Origin: Rachicladosporium sp. CCFEE 5018
Taxonomy: Eukaryota; Ascomycota; Dothideomycetes; Cladosporiales; Cladosporiaceae
Direction of reading: 5' to 3'
NCBI GenBank assembly: GCA_002077045.2
Contig: KZ111199.1
Location: 1,696-60,707, forward strand
DNA length: 59,012 bases
Part shown: piece after piece, positions 29,201 to 38,426 of the stretch
Layout of the letters: each line of letters starts with the position of its first letter
How positions within the stretch are numbered: the first letter of the stretch is position 1
Program-made: the position numbers and the translations under genes
The notes under the pieces: model-generated
What the model was told of the DNA's origin: nothing
The model's database searches: none
What the model saw: the letters and a program-made list of their open reading frames with translations, nothing else

Positions 29201-30988
29201 CTCCGTCAGCATTTCCTCCTTGAGCGTAGTCACTTCGTTCTCGGAATGATCAAGTTGTTGGCGAAGATACAAAATCTCTTCGTGCATCTCAGCCTGTAGA
29301 GTAGGATCCTCGTCGTCAGAGTCGATGAGTTTGTTTGCCTTCTCGCGTTGCGCTTCAGCCAATGTGTCCTCGAGCTCTTTGGCTTTGCGCTCGAGCTCCC
29401 TCATACGCCTACGAAGCGCTTGGGACTCTTTACGCTCATTGGCAAGATCCGTCTGGCATTGAACGTTCTTGTCGATCAGCTCCTGCAGACCTTCATCGGA
29501 GTGACTTCGCAATGCAGAGTCAAGAAAGTGAATCTTGAGTTTGAGGTCGAAGTTCTCCTTGCTTAGCTTGTCGATCTTGCCATTCTGCTCCTTGAGCGTC
29601 AGAGTCCTACGAGGTCGATCTCCGACTGTTGCTGGTGCGCCATCTGATGATGCAGGCCGCCGGTCAGGCATTAGCGAAGGGTTGCGGGCTCGGAAGTCTC
29701 GGGCGATCGTCTCGGGGACTTGTATGCTCTCTACACGCTGTGCAAGAACAGTGTCCGTTGGTGCGTCATGATGTGACATATTTGCTCGAGGCGTGACTGG
29801 CTCGGTCTCCTCGAACCTCGTCGACAGTCTATCGCGATGAAACGGCGTGGCTCCGGCGCCCGCGAGCCTGCCAAGTGTTGGGAAGTTCTCGCCATCTCGG
29901 GTCATAAAGGACATCTCGCTTGCCATGCTTGGGAGGCGATTGAGCAGATTCGATGCTCGCATGCTGCTGTTTACAGAGCTGCTCTCAGGTCGAGCGCCAC
30001 CTGTCTGCAGTGCGTAGTCAACGCCCAGAGTCGTATCGCTGCCAGAAAGCTGCGAAGAAGTCGTCGCCGTTGACGTACTAGACTGATGGCTTTCGTGTCG
30101 CGTATCGAAGAAGCTCGGTCGCAGTCTTCGAGGTGTGCTCATCTGTGATCCACTGACAGATCCGCCATGTCTAGATTGTGGTGATAGGTTGTCCCGCGCA
30201 GTAGGCGTGCCAGCTGAGCCCGGGGAGAGATGCACCTGTGGGTTATTCTCAGGCGTGCTAGATCGGAACCCATTCGGTGTGCTTGGCGGGCTCGACCGCA
30301 TGGATTCTTCCATCGATTGGTCTCCGTTGGTATTGGACGAGTCCCCATTGCGCTGCACTGATCGAAGTGAGGCCGCCTCCGCTGGCGACATCGACGCAGC
30401 CAAGCTCTCTGCCGGGTCGCTGGCCTCTGCATTTGCCGAGCGTTTCAGATGACTTGATTGCGGCGTGTCGAGCTGTCGCCTTGGAGCAGACATCTGCGAG
30501 CGATCGTACCCGGAACCTGGACGGGACGATGAAGCCTTAGCTGAACTGCTCTGTGGACGTCTCTCCTGGTCGCCGAGCTCCAGATATGTGTCATCCGCGC
30601 CTGCGTTCGCATCTCTTTCAGGCGCAGGCACAGTCTCCGGCAGGAAGCTCGACTCGTCCTCCATCAAATGTCTCCGCATAGCCCACTCGTCCAAGCTGTT
30701 CGCGCTGTCGCTATGCACAAGCCTGTCGCTCGGCTCATCCGATCGATGCATGTAGCTCGGTGTGTCCCGCAAGAAGCTGTTCTCGTCCACCGGTAAAGTC
30801 GACAGCTCACTGTCCTTGCGCTCGAATGTTTGCCTCGCTCGCTCGTCGCTGTAAGCGCGTCCTGAGCTTGGCGAGTCCATCGTGAAGTTCTTCATATCCA
30901 CGCTCATCCGACTGGCGCGCATCTCCAGCTTCTTTGGTTTGCGCCGCGCCGGGCTGCTCGAAGTGCTGTCACGGCCACTGCCACTCAT
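26300..30988 (-). CDS. apsB: Gamma-tubulin complex anchor, ApsB/Mto1 family (CM1 motif), copy 1
   Basis: A single-exon coiled-coil protein of 1562 residues. Residues 1-450 are disordered and Ser/Pro/Arg-rich. A centrosomin motif 1 (CM1) starts near residue 457 (LKEQNGKIDKLSKENFDLKL, then KIHFLDSAL), the element that binds and activates gamma-tubulin ring complexes. About 850 residues of nearly continuous coiled coil follow. The C-terminus has RWIHRLKEMERRLKAEREAR with LLDRRGARQRLEE, as in the C-terminal region of ApsB/Mto1 proteins that targets microtubule-organising sites. The alternative, Pcp1/Spc110, also has CM1; I prefer ApsB/Mto1 because of the tail. Expected at spindle poles and septal or cytoplasmic organising centres. 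Several long antisense frames here are artefacts of the repetitive heptads. Confidence 0.82.
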   Translation of the reverse strand: MSGSGRDSTSSSPARRKPKKLEMRASRMSVDMKNFTMDSPSSGRAYSDERARQTFERKDSELSTLPVDENSFLRDTPSYMHRSDEPSDRLVHSDSANSLDEWAMRRHLMEDESSFLPETVPAPERDANAGADDTYLELGDQERRPQSSSAKASSSRPGSGYDRSQMSAPRRQLDTPQSSHLKRSANAEASDPAESLAASMSPAEAASLRSVQRNGDSSNTNGDQSMEESMRSSPPSTPNGFRSSTPENNPQVHLSPGSAGTPTARDNLSPQSRHGGSVSGSQMSTPRRLRPSFFDTRHESHQSSTSTATTSSQLSGSDTTLGVDYALQTGGARPESSSVNSSMRASNLLNRLPSMASEMSFMTRDGENFPTLGRLAGAGATPFHRDRLSTRFEETEPVTPRANMSHHDAPTDTVLAQRVESIQVPETIARDFRARNPSLMPDRRPASSDGAPATVGDRPRRTLTLKEQNGKIDKLSKENFDLKLKIHFLDSALRSHSDEGLQELIDKNVQCQTDLANERKESQALRRRMRELERKAKELEDTLAEAQREKANKLIDSDDEDPTLQAEMHEEILYLRQQLDHSENEVTTLKEEMLTEKLDKRKMAEHMRSMAGNRAESNSGVQETMEMWQDLLNAETGRREQAEEDLRKLREELTSMRIERASPAVNRVDRRGLRNGTRGYGQGDNESEYTNGVNGSDSSHTMVEQLKHENADLRRDLGAQTSMLTSRNRERERLQQEIEDLKMLQRKSDGARSVAGESIFERSISRAHNRAPSRASEHTAVTEAERDDWDKKEGQLRDSNAEMKLKYQELERTHNTHLQYVTALESDFQEMEQELAEANEDLKALVAERDEALQGAEELQAEYDKLEQEAMAEIDRLEKEVQQLSAQLQDALKRHQKTSTKLEHATDGYKGLQGELRDITQSVMSLEDEKQANVRTIETLEQQLGEAEEELQRWEEKCKEFADKNRKLEVTQESLHSEITFLREEQEGDKIKIGELEDALNAAQQSIQDEQEKMRDLEDEIVQERQQRDVLENQSKEEVQKVLDDLNIESAKTKDELRKLRRNLSSKEVESSSWRQKLDELEQSLRHALGDANGTKQSWLSEIERLQRDLEQTATQLDRTKMDAADKDRLLRHRDGLLESTSLESRRLSDLLDKERGARKHDLEQFEKDSRGKASHMRTIAQHESRVLELETAYSQDKRKMSALETQYKDQLSERNTLLLALWHRLSTMCGQDWASSHALVNGEVPSAEVISRSLPNFNKNILQAVKKLESLLGDFKVRIRSTEKELKKDYQTLEHNLELRMRRMDTLERAVKDTQARLADEATIAAIQAAQNRPQANRSMSSKSIKGVNNDEANKLKSEIKLLKAELKFHRQHPSAMAQQLLNAHQHAQVGLGRDPAERRSSNATNSSLNTAASPKTASPARAIMSQLLRHHSTSAVEQLPSPTGAADAPPVPPLRTQNNILIPSQPIQPSEQRWIHRLKEMERRLKAEREARLLDRRGARQRLEEGRLENEELRYRLEEERARAGSVVGEGSEYEGEGGDGVGRNGRNGREESGVEGSVD

Positions 30989-31359
30989 CGTGTCGCGGTG
31001 ATGGCGAACGGCTCAGGCATTGGCTGTCGCTTTGCACGTCAAGGTGCGATTGTTTGCCCAAAGGACGCGATTGGCTTCTCAATGCTGTTCGAGTGCTACC
31101 TGACCGTTGACGAGGGGAGCGTTTCATGATATCAACGGCCGAACACGATCGACACACAGGAGACGCGCTAGGCACGCGAATGTGGAGTAAAGTTCAAGTC
31201 AGGGGTGCAGGGTGTTTGTTGCACAGACCCTCGAAGACAGCGACATCAACCTCATGTTCCACGGTATATCTACCTCACTCGCATTCCACTGTCGGCATGG
31301 ATGCTAATCAGCCTCTAGCACATTCGTGTTAGGCTCCACAAGCGTTCGGAATCGAAGTC
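30989..31359. other. intergenic 371 bp, divergent promoters of ApsB and HET-like gene
   Basis: A possible leader intron of the HET-like gene is seen at about 31261-31336 (GTATAT to TTAG). The peptide it would splice on is poorly kept between copies, so it is more likely untranslated leader. No other feature is recognised. Confidence 0.35.
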
Positions 31360-31647
31360 ATGCTCTTCCAGTACACTCATCTTCCTGCCGGTCATATCCG
31401 CCTACTCAGGCGTAGACTTCCATTGCCGGACGGCACACTGACCTACGAGATACACAACACCCCAGCCAATGTCGCGCCGCCTCACGCTGTCATCGACACG
31501 CGGTCACAGTTGCAGCAGCACGATCAGCCCGTGCTAGTCAACGGCCGGACATTGACCGTCAGCGAGCCCGCACTAGATGGCCTACGAGAAGTCGAACGCC
31601 TCAACGCCTACGAATGGGTCTGGGTAGACGGCATTTGCGACAAGTAG
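31360..31647 (+). CDS. HET-domain-like mini-protein, 95 residues, copy 1
   Basis: A short single-exon frame. It starts with MLFQYTHLPAGHIRLLRRRL, the usual beginning of many heterokaryon-incompatibility (HET) proteins. It continues with PVLVNGRTLTV and ends WVWVDGICDK, matching the HET blocks that read roughly I-vNG-L-V and WiDaICI. The conserved ALSY-WG block is replaced (HAVIDTRS), and the protein stops where the HET domain normally continues with the Asn-Gln pair and at least 50 more residues. It is therefore a truncated HET domain by design or by decay. Both copies keep the same end, and 10 of 13 differences are silent, which argues for function. Its stop is 51 bases from the convergent Dabb-like gene. 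No signal peptide. Confidence 0.6.
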   Translation: MLFQYTHLPAGHIRLLRRRLPLPDGTLTYEIHNTPANVAPPHAVIDTRSQLQQHDQPVLVNGRTLTVSEPALDGLREVERLNAYEWVWVDGICDK

Positions 31648-31698
31648 ATCGATCTATCGTATGGTATCTCCTCCGAACCTCCAAATCTCCACTTCCGC

Positions 31699-32400
31699 TC
31701 AGACAGCCTCCATGAACTGCACATGATGCATCTCAATGCCCTTGCTCTCCCCTCTCAGCATGCCGATATTCTCCCTGAAAGCTGATGTCTCCCTAAACTC
31801 CATATGCTTCACCTTGCTCTCCCATCCCAGCACCAATACCCCGACCTGCCCTTTCACGCCGTCGCGCTCTGACTCCTCGTAGCTTACGCCTAGTGCGCCT
31901 CCGATATACCCAGCAGCATGCTCTTTCAGCACTGGCTCGATCTTGAGCGCGTCGGAGACGTATGACTTCGGCGGAGTGCCGTTGAAGTAGAATGACGCGA
32001 CTTCTGTGCACGGCGCGCCGAGAGCTGTGGCGACGGAGGAGTATGGCTCGAAGTCTACGTGCACGATCGTGGGTTTCGATGCGAGAATCTGGCCGAACTT
32101 TTTCTGGAAGGGGCCGTAGGCGTCGCTGCCTTGGAACTTCTTGTGGGCGTCGATGGATTCCCAGACTGTGAGAGGGTCAGTGATCGCTGCACTCAGGATA
32201 GAGGCGGTAAATGTACTGATGAAGAGCTGGAGCAGGCCAGGGTTCTCGATCTGCAGACCAAAGTGAACCCCCTGTGCACCGGGCTGCTGCTTGATAAGGT
32301 CGATGTTCTCACTTAGTACTTTTGCGGCGTTGCTGTCAGGATCGCCGATATCTGCGCCTTCGGCGAGGGGGAAGACGACCACTTCGATTGTGGAGGGCAT
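31699..32400 (-). CDS. Dimeric alpha-beta barrel (ABM/Dabb-like) protein, copy 1, two exons
   Basis: Exons 32217-32400 and 31699-32165 join to 216 residues. The intron (32166-32216, 51 bp, GTACAT, CACTGAC, CAG) is a multiple of three without a stop, so an unspliced frame also stays open. Removal restores LLQLFI-IWESIDAHKKF, the usual ABM core. Two ferredoxin-like halves are visible: TIEVVVFPLAEG to FQKKFGQIL, and TEVASFYFNGTPP to FRETSAFRENI, each with a W-E/S-aromatic segment. Related fungal proteins are stress-responsive or antibiotic-biosynthesis-monooxygenase-like; catalysis cannot be asserted. The unspliced frame could start at 32463, but MPSTIEVVVF at 32400 is the sensible start. Confidence 0.75.
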   Translation of the reverse strand: MPSTIEVVVFPLAEGADIGDPDSNAAKVLSENIDLIKQQPGAQGVHFGLQIENPGLLQLFISTFTASILSAAITDPLTVWESIDAHKKFQGSDAYGPFQKKFGQILASKPTIVHVDFEPYSSVATALGAPCTEVASFYFNGTPPKSYVSDALKIEPVLKEHAAGYIGGALGVSYEESERDGVKGQVGVLVLGWESKVKHMEFRETSAFRENIGMLRGESKGIEMHHVQFMEAV

Positions 32401-33113
32401 CGTGGGTAGTGTAGAGATTGAATGATGCAGGAGTTCTGATTGTAGGCCGCAATATGTTTCCACTCAACTTTCGGAAGCTATATACTGCAGCATGGCGGAT
32501 ATCCGCTAGCTCATATGCGTGCAATGCTGTCTGCCAGCCGTGGTGGCTGATCTGACTACATGCACGGCTCACCTCCAGGACGGGTACGCCTCTGCATCTG
32601 GCAAGCGCTCTGTAGGCTGAGCCGCATCAACAAGGTACCGGGGAGAATCCGCTGAATCTTGCTAGGTGTTTCACATGACGCTCTCACTGTGTTCATCGCC
32701 TTCAGTCGCCCGTGAACGCATCCCCCACCATGCAACGTCATCAAGTTGCCCCTCGTCTCGGCGAGCAACTGTGAGGACTGGGCGACTCGAAGCCATAGCA
32801 AGGCGTAATCGAACTTGACTAGGTACTGGTCCAGATGGTCTGTCGTGTGATCGTGCAGGACACTCGCTCCTGTCCGCATAGCTGTTGCTCACCTCACTTT
32901 GTCTTCAGTGCTCTGTTTTGACCCGGGAGGCTGGGACAACTTTCATGCTCGGCTCTCGGAGCTGAGTGAGCCGACGTCATGGTCGTCTTCGAATTGCGTT
33001 CGGTGATGATCCTACGAAGGCACAGTGCTCCACGTGGGTTCCAGAGACGCTAGGAGGAGGCGGAGTGTCTTCGCAGACGTCGTTGTTGTCTTTCTCAGGT
33101 GTGCGCTTGATCC
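32401..33113. other. intergenic 713 bp, divergent promoters of Dabb-like and CRAL-TRIO genes
   Basis: No gene or clear regulatory motif recognised. The region is more diverged between the two copies than the flanking coding sequence, as expected for non-coding DNA. Confidence 0.4.
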
Positions 33114-34821
33114 ATGTTCGCCACTTCCAGATCGTTGCGCATTCCCATACCCCTCACGCGAGCGATTCGCGTTTATCAACGACGCAATATTGCACATCGG
33201 TATTACACTTCGACAAGTTCGGGGGTAAGGAGACGGACTGTAAGACTTAAAGGAGCAATCTCTTCTACGACCATAATTACGGCCATTGTCATCTCAGGTG
33301 GTCTCGCATTTGGGGTTCAGCAATACGCGACGCCCGCAAAGCCGCAGGACACGGCCACAAAGGACGAGCACGCGACCAATTTCGAGTCCGCCGAAGCCAT
33401 GGCGGCGCAAACGCTCCCTGGCCGACCAGGCAACCTCACCCCCGATCAGGAGGTCAAGCTCAAGGAGATGTGGTCGCAACTCCTGGACATCTACGGCGTG
33501 ACCTCTTCCAACACAAACGGCGGCTCCTCCCGGCCATCACTCGACACACCCACGACTGGCACCAGCACACCCACAGCCAAACCCAAAAAGCGTCTCGGCC
33601 TCTTTGGCAGCAAGAAAGACAAGTCCGACCCTTCCACACCCAATGGCTCCGCCTCGGAAGGCGCAGACAACGACAAGCATGGCCAAAACCGCGAGTTTGC
33701 ATCAGCAATCGCATCGCAAAGTCCCGAGGAGCTTCACCAAGCCTTCTGGGTTTTCGTCAAGATGGACAATCCTGATGCCCTGCTCCTTCGCTTCTTGCGA
33801 GCGCGCAAATGGGACGTCCATGCCGCGATCGTAATGCTCGTCTCCACAGGCCAATGGCGCACTAAAGAGATGCACGTTGACGATGACATTATGCTGAGAG
33901 GGGAGGCGTGGGCTGTGCGGGAAGCTGCTGAGGGGAGCACGGCGCAAGAGAAGAAGGAGGGTGAAGACTTTCTAGCGCAGTTGAGGATGGGAAAGAGTTT
34001 CTTGCATGGCATTGATAAGGAGGGAAGGCCATGTTGTTATGTAAGGTGTAGACTACATCGTGGCGGAGAGCAAACGGAGAAGAGTTTGGAGCGATTTACG
34101 GTGTATACTATCGAGACTGCAAGGTTGTTGCTGCGGCCGCCTGTTGACACTGCTGTGAGTACCTGCAAGTTGCGCCGGTCGGTGAAGCTTAGCAATACTG
34201 ACACAACACCAGACCGTTGTTTTCGACATGACCGACTTCTCCCTCGCGAATATGGACTACACGCCAGTGAAGTTCATGATCAAATGCTTCGAAGCCAATT
34301 ACCCCGAGTCGCTCGGCAGCGTGGTCGTCTACAAATCCCCTTGGGTCTTCCACTCCATCTGGAAAATCATCAGGGGCTGGCTAGACCCTGTCGTAGCCTC
34401 CAAAGTCCACTTCGCTAGTAATGTTGGCGAGCTTGAGACCTGGATACCCAAGGGACGAATACTGAAGGAGTGCGGCGGTGACGAAGACTGGTCATACACA
34501 TTCCCCGAACCGAGCGCGGATGAAGAAAAGGTGCTGAATGACTCGCAAGGGAAGGAGGCTGTGCTGTCAGAGCGAAGAACACTCGCGAAGGAGTATGAGG
34601 AGGAGACTATTGCTTGGATCTCCGGGACCGGCGCTGCGAGCGAGAAGCGCGCTAATCTGACGACGCAATTAGAGGCCAGTTACTGGCGACTTGATCCCTT
34701 TGTCAGGGCGACGAGTCTATATGATAGAAGCCGGATTATTCAGCCTGGTGGAAAGCTGGAATTCTACCCTGGGCAGGGCTCGACTAATGGGGTCGGTGGG
34801 AGGGATCATGAGCTGGACTAA
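33114..34821 (+). CDS. CRAL-TRIO (Sec14-like) lipid-transfer protein with N-terminal membrane anchor, copy 1
   Basis: Exons 33114-34154 and 34213-34821 (58-bp intron, GTGAGT to CAG) join to 549 residues. The first ~75 residues contain no acidic residue, are Arg/Ser/Thr-rich and are followed by a hydrophobic span (IITAIVISGGLAFGV). This resembles a mitochondrial presequence plus inner-membrane anchor; RYYTS could be an R-3 type cleavage site (inference). After a Pro/Thr/Lys-rich linker comes a CRAL-TRIO N domain (LLLRFLRARKWDVHAAIVML). The Sec14 lipid-binding fold then runs across the splice (RFTVYTIETARLLL, VVFDMTDFSLANMDY, FEANYPESLGSVVVYKSPW, FHSIWKIIRGWLDP). Ligand is unknown. The splice is secure because the fold is interrupted by stops without it. 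Confidence 0.87.
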
Positions 34822-36050
34822 GGGAAAGCTGTACAGAACAGTAGTAATGTATGTCATTGCAGATCACTCACGCTCGTAAAAGTTCATCATCATCCCTCCG
34901 CCTGCGCGCACGATTTGGGGAAGCCTGTCTGCTCGCCCTGAACTGCAAGCATTTCCATGTCGTCTCCACCTCCTCATCTCTCCGCATCTAGATCTTCACC
35001 AGTGACACACAATTTCTCATACCCCATTCCAGGATCACGCGATTTCTGACGATTTCTCCACATGCCCCAGGGTCACGCGAGACCCGACTTTGAGCCGCAG
35101 TTGTGTTATGTCATACATAAAACAGCTTTCGCTTCGCTCGGCCTTGTCGATACTTGGCGTGTGTCCACGACTGGCTTGGCTGGGGACGAGCTTTTGGTGT
35201 TGCATCAGTATGCGATCGCAGTTGCGGTGGTATGCGACGATGAGCATGCCTTAGATGAGGTCGAGCGAGCAACGCTCAGAGAAGCATGCTTGTAGAGAGA
35301 AGGGGGAGGAAGTCAGGTGAAGTCGTGTAGAGGATGCGATGGCGCGGCCTTGGCAGGAATCTCGTCAGCAACGTAGGCGCGCCCTTCGAAAGACATCTAA
35401 CGCCGTAGAATCAACATAAGTAGAATGCATGGAAACCGCCTGTCTGTCTCAACGTTCCCCTCCTTTCTGTTGGAGATGTGCTGCGCGATGCGACCCAAAA
35501 CCGGGCGCGATGTATCGTGGCGAATTGTCGACGTCTCACAGCAAGATCACGTCTTGAACCCAGCCTACGCTTCCACCGACAACCTTTCGCCACTCCTCCC
35601 ACCAACACGAATACAATGCAACGCTCTTATCATCGGCCAGTCCGTATAGAACCACTTGGCTCGCCTCTGCTATCTCTACTCCACGAACAACACCTTGGCC
35701 ATAGATACCATTGCTTAGCTACAGAGCGATCGTAGCAAGAAGGCCCTGCAATAGGCTTTAACTCCGCGCCGCGACGTTGGCACCACATGGCAGACACGCC
35801 GAGATGTACCCTTCCAAGGATGACTTGACCTCTCATGGCAGGTCCAGCGGATCCATTATTGCAGCCAAGGCTTGCGGTCTTGGGTGGATTCATCGAGGGC
35901 TTGGCTGGGACGTCCACCACGGCGCGTTGCACCGATGGTCATAAGGACGGTTGGTGGCACTTCAATATTTCCTTGAAGTCTAATTTCCTCATCGCTGTTC
36001 GTGGTGCTAAGTGTCGTCGCGGAAGTTGATCTCTGCGCTGACAATCCGTT
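34822..36050. other. intergenic 1.2 kb upstream of the permease
   Basis: No supportable gene. Frames at 35425-35649 (plus) and 35314-35396 (minus) recur in copy 2, but their differences are mostly replacements or change the stop, so they look non-coding. The region probably holds the permease promoter and leader. Confidence 0.45.
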
Positions 36051-37986
36051 ATGGCGACTTATGATGGCCCGACCGATTTTGAGAAGTCGGCTGGACAACA
36101 CGGGAAGGGTGAAGGAAGCCCATTGTCGTACAGCCCGACGCGCGACGATGGCGATGCATACGATCTTGAGCGCCCGCCTCTCATGACCCGCCTGGGTCTG
36201 ACACCGAGCAGTTTCAAGAAGCGCACACTCGCCGATGAGCACAACCAGCTTAATAAGACGCTCAAGACCAGGCATCTGAACATGATCGCTATTGGCGGCT
36301 CTATCGGTGCTGGTCTTTTCGTCGGTACAGGTTCTGCTCTGGCTCGTGGTGGACCAGCGTCGCTACTCATCTGCTATGGTAAATTTGGCAATGCGATAAA
36401 CTAATGCGCCCGAGACTGACTCCACGGTACAGGTATCATGGGTGTCATGATATTCAACGTCGTCTACGCTCTCGGTGAGCTCGCAATGGTCTATCCTGTC
36501 TCTGGTGGCTTCTACACGTACTCCGTCCGTTTCATCGATCCTACATGGGGTTTCGCCATGGGCTGGAACTACGTCTTTCAATGGGTATGATCTCATGCTC
36601 AGATTACAAGCCAGCGTTCCACTAACATTGCGATCAGGCTATCGTATTACCACTCGAACTCGTCGTTGCGGGCTTGACGGTCAGCTACTGGGGAGTCGAA
36701 CTCAATAATGCCGTCTGGATCACCATCTTTTTCTTGATAATCTGCGTTATCAGTCTGTTCGGCGTGCTTGGCTACGCCGAGGAAGAGTTCTGGGTCGCAT
36801 GCTTGAAGCTAACCACGATCGTCATCTTCATCTTCATGGGTATCATCTTCGCTGCAGGCGGTGGACCCTCTGGAGGACTGTATGTCAATTTCCACCTCGG
36901 TAACAGGCACGAACCTTACTGACGCACTTTGCAGATATGGCGAATACTGGGGTATGCGCACCTGGTACAATCCTGGCGCCTTCTCCGACGGCTTCCCTGG
37001 TCTCTGCTCAGTCTTCGTGACAGCTGCATTCGCTTTCTCCGGAACCGAGCTTGTCGGTTTGGCTGCTGCAGAGTCCGAGAACCCGCAGAAGTCGCTTCCC
37101 AGCGCGATCAAGCAGGTCTTCTGGCGAATCACACTGTTCTACATTCTCTCGCTGTTCATCGTTGGCATGCTGGTGCCCTGGGATGATACACGCCTTCTCG
37201 GCAACGGCTCCTACCTCGATGTCAAGGCCTCGCCTTTCGTCATTGCGGCCGTCGACGCTGGTCTCCCTGCCTTCGCATCCTTTGTCAATGTGGTTATCCT
37301 CTTCTCCGTTGTCTCTATCGGCCTGTCTGGAGTGTACGGAGGCTCTCGCACGCTCACTGCCTTGGCAGAGCAAGGTTACGCACCCAAATTCTTCGGCTAC
37401 GTCGACCGCGCTGGCCGACCACTCTGGTCTACGGTCTTCATTCTCGCTTGGTCTCCGTTGGCTTTCATGACGCTGTCCACTGGTGGCACCGTGGCATTCG
37501 ACTGGCTGCAGTCGCTCTCTGGTCTTGCTGCACTCTTCACCTGGGGCTCGATCTGCCTGTCGCACATCCGTTTCCGCGCTGCGTGGAAGTACCACGGGCA
37601 CACCCTCGATGAGTTGCCATTCAAGCATGTGTTTGGCGTGTACGGCTCGTGGGTTGGGCTCACGCTAATCTTTATCGTTCTGATTGCTCAGGTAAGTCTG
37701 TCAACACACATACTGCACCAGCGTAAGATACTGACTTTTATCCCAGTTCTACACCGCCATTCGCCCCATGACCGCCGAGGGCTTCTTCAAGTCGTACCTT
37801 GCTCTTTTCGTCGTCATCGCCTTCTACATTGTCGGCTACGTCTGGAAGCGCAAGACATGGTTGAAGCTGAAGGACATCAATGTCGATGCCGGGCGGAGAG
37901 AACTGGATTGGGAGCAGTTCGAGAAAGTTAAGGCGAAGAAGGCAGCCTGGCCCAAGTGGAGGCGGGCACTGGATATGTTCTTCTGA
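36051..37986 (+). CDS. Amino-acid permease (APC/YAT family), copy 1, five exons
   Basis: Exons 36051-36378, 36433-36584, 36638-36879, 36935-37691 and 37747-37986 join to 572 residues. The four introns are 53-55 bp with GTAAAT, GTATGA, GTATGT and GTAAGT donors and CAG acceptors, all preserving frame. A hydrophilic N-terminus leads into LNMIAIGGSIGAGLFVGTG, the substrate-binding helix-1 signature of YAT permeases. Next come GELAMVYPVSGGFYTYSVRF, FAFSGTELVGLAAAE and about twelve membrane spans, then a short cytoplasmic tail (WPKWRRALDMFF). Proton-coupled uptake of amino acids at the plasma membrane is expected; specificity is undetermined. It is convergent with SMC6. Confidence 0.93.
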
Positions 37987-38426
37987 GGCATGGAAGCAGC
38001 TCCAGATGAGAAGAGGATGTAAAGCTTGGTAGTATGAAGATATGATATCGAATTATCAACTCACTGCTTCGTGCGACTTTGCGTCTCAACAGATGCCCTG
38101 ATTGTGCTGTTGGCAGTGTTGCTGCCTCAGCGACACACCATTCCGCAGCCGCCGTAGGTGTGTTAAGATGAAGCACCACATCTAGCACGACGTCGCACAT
38201 CCGCAAGTTACCGTGGTGCAGCCTCATTTGTCTACGTTGGTATACTTACGAGGGCCCAAATATCCTAGACATCTGGAGTAGGCGGAGGAATCTGCACACA
38301 ATGATCAAGTTCACCAAGAAGGCTTGCCACAATGCCGTCTACTCTATTCATCATGTTCGCCATAGGGGTATATTCGTTGTAAGCCACATTCTTCGCCTGC
38401 GTCCAGCTCTACTATCACAGCATTTC
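37987..38426. other. intergenic 440 bp between convergent permease and SMC6
   Basis: Only 3' flanks are expected here. I see no gene or structured element. Confidence 0.4.

Larger units (their letters stand above)
19002..37140. repeat. copy 1 of a ~18.1-kb duplicated segment
   Basis: From inside the last cystathionine gamma-synthase exon to inside permease exon 4, this segment is matched gene for gene, in the same orientation, by 40887-59012. The offset is 21885 at the F-box gene, 21869 at ApsB through CRAL-TRIO, and 21872 at the permease. Differences are substitutions plus small indels. Copy 1 itself continues past 37140 to the N run. Confidence 0.97.

Noticed and set aside
35314..35396. 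27-codon minus-strand peptide MSFEGRAYVADEI... conserved at its start in both copies
   Set aside because: It is too short, no splice donor follows in copy 1, and the downstream frame differs between copies.
35425..35649. 74-codon plus-strand frame upstream of the permease, open in both copies
   Set aside because: Seven of ten internal differences are replacements and the stop itself differs (TAG against TAT), so it behaves as non-coding.
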